Shown: in pieces, positions 56,984-64,000 of the stretch
How positions within the stretch are numbered: the stretch's first letter is position 1
Layout: every line of letters starts with the position of its first letter
Assembly: GCA_012064415.1 (NCBI GenBank)
Contig: SSNU01000172.1
Span: 124,001 to 188,000, forward strand
Direction: 5' to 3'
From: Gyrodactylus bullatarudis
Taxonomy: Eukaryota > Platyhelminthes > Monogenea > Gyrodactylidea > Gyrodactylidae
DNA length: 64,000 nucleotides
Made by a program: the position numbers and the translations under genes
The notes under the pieces: model-generated
Seen by the model: only the letters and a program-made list of their open reading frames with translations
What the model was told of the DNA's origin: nothing
Database searches by the model: none

Positions 56984-59867
56984 ATGAGTGTAAGTTATAT
57001 ATGTGACAATTTATTTACAGGAAACATACGAGGGTCATGCAGAACAAAACGGAGAGACCATTGAGATTCCATTAAAATCCGGTGATGAAGTTATTGAGCT
57101 TGATGTTGATCAGCTCCCAGATTGTGAAGAAGTTCTGAATATCCTAAACCAGGAATTGGCACCTCTAAGGGTATGGATCAATGTTGCAATGGGATACTAC
57201 AAGAAAAAAATCTTTGAAGGTTTTTGTAAAATTCTTGAAGAGGCCCGTCTGAATATAAATGAACTTAAGCCCTATGATAATGAAGATTATGTTCGATTAT
57301 ACGACTATTTGGCACATTATTATGGATTTAAAGCTTCAAAGTATGATTTAATTAAGATTAATTTCTATAATTATAGGGAAAAGAATAAGGAGAAACACTC
57401 TAGTCTAATAACCAAAGCCAAGACTTTATTTACAGCTACTGATGGCATTGCCTTGTATGACCAGAATCATTTGTTAGGTCGAGCCTTTCACTTTATATAC
57501 GAGGGCGAGAATTGGAATCAGGCAGACAGTCAGTTAAATTTTGTTATAAATCAAAATGCAAACTGTGTTCCTGCCTATCTCGGTAAAGCTTGTATTGCTT
57601 TCAATAAGAAAGAATACAAAAATGCTCTTGGCTTCTATAGAAGAGCTCTCAGATTACAGCCAAATTGTCCATCTTCTGTTAGAGTTGGTATTGGTCATTG
57701 TTTCTTTAAACTTAACAATATCTACAAGGCAAGAATCGCCTTTAGTCGTGCTCTTGAGTTAGATCCTAACTCAGTCGGTGCACTAGTTGGCTTAGCAGTA
57801 CTTGATTTAAATGAGAGAACCCAAGAGTCTATTAAACAAGGAGTCCAGAAGCTATCCAGAGCTTACAACTTGGATCCAACTAATCCTATGGTTCTTAATC
57901 ATTTGGCTGATCATTTTTTCTACAAAAAGGAATATGATAAGGTAAATCGATTGGCCATGCATGCCTTTTGCAATACGGACAATGAGCCAATGCGAGCTGA
58001 ATCTTGCTACCAATTAGCAAGAGCTTATCACGTTGAGAACAATTTCGACAAAGCATTCCAGTATTACTATCTGGCAACTCAATTTGCTTCACCCAACTTT
58101 TTGTTGCCATTCTATGGTCTTGGACAAATGTATCTTCATAGGAACGATTTGGAACATGTGAGTTTTCCTCTCTTTAAATTCCACTTTTCACTTGATTCAT
58201 AAACATTGTGTAATCATAAGGCTGCCCAAGCTTTTGAAAAGGTCCTGAAGGAACATCCGAAAAATTATGAAACTCTAAAAATTCTCGGTCGCCTTTACGG
58301 ACAATCCAACAACGTGGAAAAGTTGAAACAAGCTAGAAATCTCTTTAAACAAGTCACGGAAATTCAGCCTGACGACGTTGAAGCTTGGATTGAATATGGT
58401 CAGCTGCTTGAGAATGACATTCAAGGGTCTTTGGATGCCTATTTGAAGGCTCTCAAATTATTGGCTGACTTTAACCTTGAAATCAGTCCTGAATTGTACA
58501 ATAATATCGGTGTTCTTTATTTCATGCAAAAAGATTATGAAAATGCAGGTGTAAGTATTATTTTTCTAAATAACTTGATAACTATTAACTTGTAATTGAT
58601 GGGATAACTATAAATGGAATTTTACTCTAGAACTATTTTTTCAACGCTTTGAAGCGTATCAAAGAAGATTTTCGGGAATTTCTTCCCGATTCCGAAGAGA
58701 ACACAGAAGAGGACGAAGAGCTCCATCAATACTCAACTAGTCCTAAAATCCTTACCGCTTGCAATCAGTCAGGAGCTGAAGATTATCTCCATGGTCTTTC
58801 TGTCACTGTCAATTTCAACAGAGGTAGATTATTCGAAACTATTGGTCGAACTGATTTAGCTGAAGAGATTTATCGTCTCATCCTTGTTAATCATCCCACC
58901 TATATCGACTGTTTTCTTCGATTTGGCTGTATCGCCCGTGATAGGGGTCTCATACGAAATGCATCCATCTGGTTTAATGAAGCCCTGGAGATAAAATCTG
59001 AAAATGCCGATGCTCGTTCTCTTATCGCAATGCTTCACTTTTCCAAGGGAGAGTTGGAACAAGCCCAAAAGAAATTTGAGACAATTGTCCGCCAACAAGA
59101 GTATAGAGCTGATCCATACAGCAGAATAGCTCTTGGAAATATTTGGTTAAACTCTTTGCATCATTCAACCCGAGATAAAGATCGTAAAAGGCGTCATCAA
59201 GTAAATCCTTTTTTTAAATAACAACTATACTATACAGTATACTTCAATGTTATGCTCATGAATGAAATTCCAAGTATGGTAAAGATTTTTTTAAACTAGG
59301 AACGTGCTCTGTCTTGCTACAAGGCCGTCCTCGCTGCTGATCCAAAGAATATTTGGGCTGCTCATGGAATCGGATGCATACTTGCTCATAAGCTGTACCT
59401 TAACGAAGCTCGTGATGTGTTCGCTCAGGTGAGAGAGGCTACCGCAAACTTTCCTGATGTCTGGATTTCAATCGCTCATATTTATGTTGAACAAAAACAA
59501 TACACAGCTGCTATTCAGATGGTGAGCGATTTCTGCAAATATCTCACCTCCCCTATTATTTTGTAAAAATTCATAAATTGATTCATTATGTTTTTAATTT
59601 TCAGTATGAGAATTGCTTGACAAAATTCAACCGTCTCATGGACACAGATATTCTTCTCTACCTTGCTAGGGCTCACTTTAAAGCTGGCAATCTCAAGGAA
59701 TGTAAAAACATTATTCTCAAGGCTAGACACATAAAACCCTGGGACCCCTTACTAATCTATAATCTGGCCCTTGTACAAAAACGTCTTGCTGTCTGTGCTC
59801 TTCAAGATGAATCAAGTAGTTTTTATGCTGTATACGAAGCTATTGCAGATCTTTCAATGTCTCGTTG
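56984..59867 (+). CDS. CTR9: PAF1-complex subunit CTR9 (5' part, runs past the last visible exon)
   Basis: Exons are 56984-56989, 57021-58157, 58221-58550, 58631-59200, 59300-59521 and 59605-59867, about 842 codons so far. The proposed first exon encodes only Met-Ser, followed by a 31-nt intron (56990-57020). This start is chosen because the main frame has a stop just upstream and no ATG of its own, and known CTR9 proteins begin MSR-. The protein is a TPR array matching CTR9 closely: [86 protein letters not shown]9 is the scaffold of the nuclear PAF1 elongation complex. The charged C-terminal third is not seen. The last visible exon ends with a donor GTAAGT. Confidence 0.93.
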
Positions 59868-62800
59868 GTAAGTAAATCTCCTTTTTCATGAATTTATTTA
59901 AACTTGAATTCCATCTTCTTAATTAGTAATTACTGCACCTAGATTGGATTTTTTAAGATAATTTTTTATGATAAATTTATATTGTTAGTGTATTTTACAA
60001 TGACATGAATAGAAATGCAGTCATCCGACAAAATTAATACGAAGCTTGATGAAATTGATAGGCATTTGACAAGAGGGGTATTTGTAACTTTATCTCAGGA
60101 GAAACTGATCTTTCTTCATTTCTCAAGCTACTAATCAGCAATTTAAAAGATGAGATAATTTAAAAATTGGACAGATAAAAAAGGGTTATTAAGATGAATT
60201 TAGAAAAAAAGCTTCTCATTTTTAAGGGAATTGCGTTCAAAAATTTTCGTACAAGTATAGTTAATTCTCAAATAAATAATCTTAATACAAAAATCCTCAT
60301 TAACTTTAATTTAACATACTTACTTAGAAGTAGTTATGAGTAATTAATAATATATTTCTTCCATTGTTCTTGATAAATACCAACATTTTAGTTCTAATTT
60401 ACAAAATAGTACACGATAAATCGGATTTACGTTAGGTCTACAAGTAAATCTAGTAGAATTCAAACTAACCAATAGGGGGAATGCCTCCTCTAAAATACTG
60501 CAAGTTATCCTTGTATGACATGTATGAGGCAGAATGACGATTATACCCTAAACAAAAATTTGAATTACCCTTCTCAAAACTAATGTTCATAATCATTTCA
60601 TAGTGCAAAATTTTCTTTTTCTATTACGGGTCATTAACTCGATTTCGCTCTTCCACCTTCCTTTCTATTTGATTATTCATCTATCAATCTAATTGAATTT
60701 TCTCAAAGTACATTCACTCAATGTAATTCAGGGTTCTACTAATTAATTAATCTGGTATTTTTTTAAAAGTTACAATTACAGGTGTCTTTCAATACATCGA
60801 TTTCTTCTAACCCCCACACTCTCATTCACTTTCTTTTTCTCTAATTGTCAATTTTTTTGCAAGTTTCTTATTTTGTATTCTGTATTTCATGAGTAATTCA
60901 CTCAAGATTTCATTGTTACTTTGAAAATAAATTGAGCTTTGAATGAAAAAAATCATTACAAAAGATATGAGCTTTGTTTAGCTCGATACACTCATTTTAA
61001 ACTGTTTTTGTTTTCACATTCCAGCTGAGTTTATAATATCTCATGGTATCCTATTAGAATTATATTTTTGAATAACCTAACCTATTTATATCTAAATCTT
61101 TCAATGAACACCTAAAAAAGTCAATTCAGATCAACTTTGATAATTTATCACCAATAATAAATTATCAGTGATAATTTATCACCCTTCCTATGTACTTCAA
61201 TGTTAAGACTGAGTAAAATAAATGGATATGTGTAAGGTTATACAAATTACCTTGATACTTTTTAATATTCCAATATTTTATTTTGAATTGTAGCTCTCTT
61301 GGTTATTGACTGTGGTTGAAATAATTTTCCCTCTAGGCAGATAATCTCTCTCATATGATAAAAAAGTTTATTAGGAAAATTTTAGAATCAAGTAACTCTA
61401 GTCAACCCCTCCTCCCTTTATACACTAATCCCATACACCAAGTAAGCTTATTAAAAATAACGTCTACGCTCAACTCATTCTCATGGAAATCTTTATCTGC
61501 TTATCAAAAAAATTTCCCCTAATTTCGCAATGTGAAAAACATCAAGTCTCCTCTTTCCTACTCTGCTTCTGGTTTGAATCTCTACTCATTTCGAACAGGA
61601 ATACTATTTATTTGGCAAATTCTCAAATAAATAAATAAATATATCCAGTCTCAATTCTAATCTATTCTTCCAAAACTAATATTTGGTTGCCTCGGCCTTT
61701 TTACCAGTATCTGCAATACACTAACCTGTAATTTGACTAGAGCTCCACTTAGAATGCCGCTTATTTCGAAAGAATTTTATCATTTTTAGTGAATTTTATT
61801 TGAGAATAACTAAGAATTCATCAATCACATTCTGTTTGTTTTACGCCTGTAACCTCAAGTATGATTTTATTGATCAATGACCTAGCTTTTCATCTCTTTC
61901 ATTGACTTCTTTGTATTTGTTATGTACAGTATTAATTTCCTTATGGCAATACTACATGCGTATGTATGACTATTCAAAACAGGGTTAATTTTAATGAGTA
62001 GTCAGTAGATCAGCTGAACCCACAACTTTTATAAGAATTTTAATGTTTGCCACCTCACGAAGCTGCAAGTCATGGACTAAATTTGAATGAATAAAGCTTC
62101 ATTTGAATGTATCTTTCAATTTAGAGTTGGAAAAATCTGGGCTCTGAATTATTCTCCCTTTAAACGGATGTGTATATGATCAATCGGAAAAATGCAAAAT
62201 AGTGAAATTCATAAGGAAACTCTAATCTTGCTAGGCCAATTAAGCATTTCCTGACTTGAATCGATAGTTGTATAATAATTGTTATAGCATTGGCAATTTG
62301 AATCGATCATCCCTCCCTTCTCCTCCTCCCAGTTTGGAATCCAATTAAGAGTTTCTTTGTTCTCTCCTTTCGTTATTTTGATCTTTATTTCGTCTCAGCG
62401 TAGATATGCTTCCATTCTAATTCCGACTACCACCTACATCACTACAACAACTGGCTAAGGGGATAAAAAGACTGAATTTCTATCCTAGTCTAAATTTTCA
62501 ATTCAATTTATTCTACCATCTTTCTAATTTTACTATTTAAATTGATTCTATACAAACACTTTTCAATATTATTCATCTCGGTTATACTTCCACACGATAG
62601 TTGATCCATTGATTTCAACTAGATTCAAAATCTTTCCTATTTCATTCATCAGAGAGCAAAACTTAGTGTTTAACCCTCGAATTTGAGTAGCCCTAGGTCA
62701 CTTTTTATTCATTCAATATTCGCTATCGCTTTCTATAATCTTTTGATTCACAAATATTACTCAAAAGTAAGCTTGAAACATAAATTCCAGGAAATCACAT

Positions 62801-64000
62801 GATAGGGAACTCTTATAAATCCGTATTTTTAGAAAAAAATGTGAAAGTAAAAAATTACTCACTTGATGAAACCAATCAACCAGGTAGAGATTTATTACAC
62901 ATGCGGAAGTAAAAATCGTTTATTTTATGCTTTTACATTGATTCTGATTATATCATTAGGATTTCAATTTTTCAGATTTTTGAATACACTAAATATCTTA
63001 AAAAATGAGAGTTAAACCGAACTATAAAGGAATAATTTTGCTTCATTACTTATGAGTAGGAGTATGAAAATTATATATTTTTAAGATAACGATATGAAAT
63101 TTTGTTTGGCCATAAATAAGTTATTTCAGTTATTTTGTGTTTCTTTTCATAATGTACTGTCGTGCTAATTTTGATTCAATTTTCTCCAGCCAAAATAAAG
63201 TTAATTTATTTTCGTTCAATCATCATGAAATTAGCACCATTGGATACAGAATAAAAAATTGCAGTATCTAGTTTCCTTAAATTTCAGGCTAAAATATAAT
63301 TTCATCTAATGTATATCAAGGTTCAAAGACGAGACCGTTTTTGTTAAAAGTTTGAGATTCAAGCTAAATTTTCCTTTGTTACATTCATGAGTCCTGTTGT
63401 ATAACATCATCCATATGAGGTCTTTCAGCATAAAAACTACTAGAGACTCCCATTTTTGGAAATCACACATCATGAGATTTGCTTTCAATTGTATGCTTTA
63501 TTTGTATTTTCCTACAATAATTATAATCATACTTCAATATCTAAATTATCTATCCCCATCATATGCAGTTCTCACAATAGGGCATATTTAATCGATTCCC
63601 ATGATTCATTTATAACTATGGACGACTATCAAAGCATAAATCTAACGAGTTGACTATTCTTGCCTTGATTACGGTGTAGATAGACTTTTTCTTTCCAGGA
63701 AAAAAATTAAAATTTTAACATCAACTCAGATTCCAAGTTAATTATAGTTCTCATCAATCTTCTTGATCTTTGCATAGTGCTGTAATCTCTAGGACAGTAA
63801 CTCTGCTAATTTTGACTCTAATGTTGTTCGCTTGCCACCTGACTATGTTTTCTTCTCGCTTGTTCAAAATTACTGTTAATTTTGCTATTTTGGATATGAT
63901 GACTAGAATTTGAATAGTACGATTGTAATTTAGCCGGTATCTTCTCTTAGCTTTCTGATAACCGAGAATACTTTTCTATTTTAATATGACATGCCCCTAT
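59868..64000. other. presumed CTR9 intron or flank, no exon recognised
   Basis: The last visible CTR9 exon ends in phase 2 with a strong donor, so coding sequence must continue. I find no open stretch resembling the remaining CTR9 C-terminus in this 4.1 kb. Short frames at 63306-63653 have no family resemblance. The motif GTTGTTCGCTTG occurs near 63822, as it does near 20715 and 45015. Confidence 0.5.

Noticed and set aside
57003..57020. CTR9 start at a GTG just before the main exon
   Set aside because: The codon is not ATG, and the sequence through TTTATTTACAG reads as a splice acceptor; a spliced Met-Ser start fits better.
63306..63653. Short frames near the right edge as a CTR9 exon
   Set aside because: None resembles the charged CTR9 C-terminus or has matching phase-2 acceptors.

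Overview
The window is AT-rich nuclear DNA from an animal, most likely an invertebrate. Every confidently read gene but one has GT-AG introns. The gene set is metazoan: Vav with CH-DH-PH-C1-SH3-SH2-SH3, a tailless/TLX-type nuclear receptor, SIN3, CTR9, BRD8, PIG-V, BCD1/ZNHIT6, GPATCH4 and a two-RRM hnRNP. Several introns are only 29-38 nt, which is exceptionally short for an animal. I cannot name the species.

Layout. 1-286 is an assembly gap and 287-5220 is repeat-rich DNA with fold-back elements. 5.2-7.7 kb holds a possible orphan exon, a MORN-repeat gene (-) and a ZNHIT6/BCD1 gene (+) that start 89 bp apart. A Tc1-type transposon with intact transposase and apparently identical 208-bp inverted repeats sits at 7743-9282. 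It lies just upstream of an intronless PP1-like phosphatase (9349-10419) that has lost most of its metal ligands. 10.8-14.5 kb carries a cluster of small tyrosine-rich proteins. PIG-V (-) lies at 14.8-16.5 kb. A tailless-like nuclear receptor (+) spans about 17.1-22.6 kb and converges on GPATCH4 (-), which is head-to-head with the hnRNP gene (+). SIN3 (-) covers 25.1-30.2 kb and Vav (+) covers 30.7-53.2 kb. BRD8-like (-) ends at 54.0 kb and is head-to-head with CTR9 (+), which runs past its last visible exon at 59.87 kb. The final 4.1 kb shows no exon I can recognise.

Themes. Housekeeping and chromatin genes (ZNHIT6 for snoRNP assembly, GPATCH4, hnRNP, SIN3, BRD8, CTR9) sit in compact head-to-head pairs with short shared promoters. 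The long 3' introns of Vav and the introns of the nuclear receptor collect transposons: two decayed piggyBac elements, a Penelope-like retroelement, MITEs, fold-back elements and an inverted repeat around a gap. The most unusual items are the PP1-family pseudophosphatase next to a very young Tc1 copy, the tyrosine-rich cluster with its repeated 45-bp upstream block, the 29-38 nt introns, and a BRD8 protein carrying a Cys/His module that resembles transposon-associated domains.

Exon models were built by hand from open frames, splice consensus, phase agreement and family similarity recalled from memory; no search was run.
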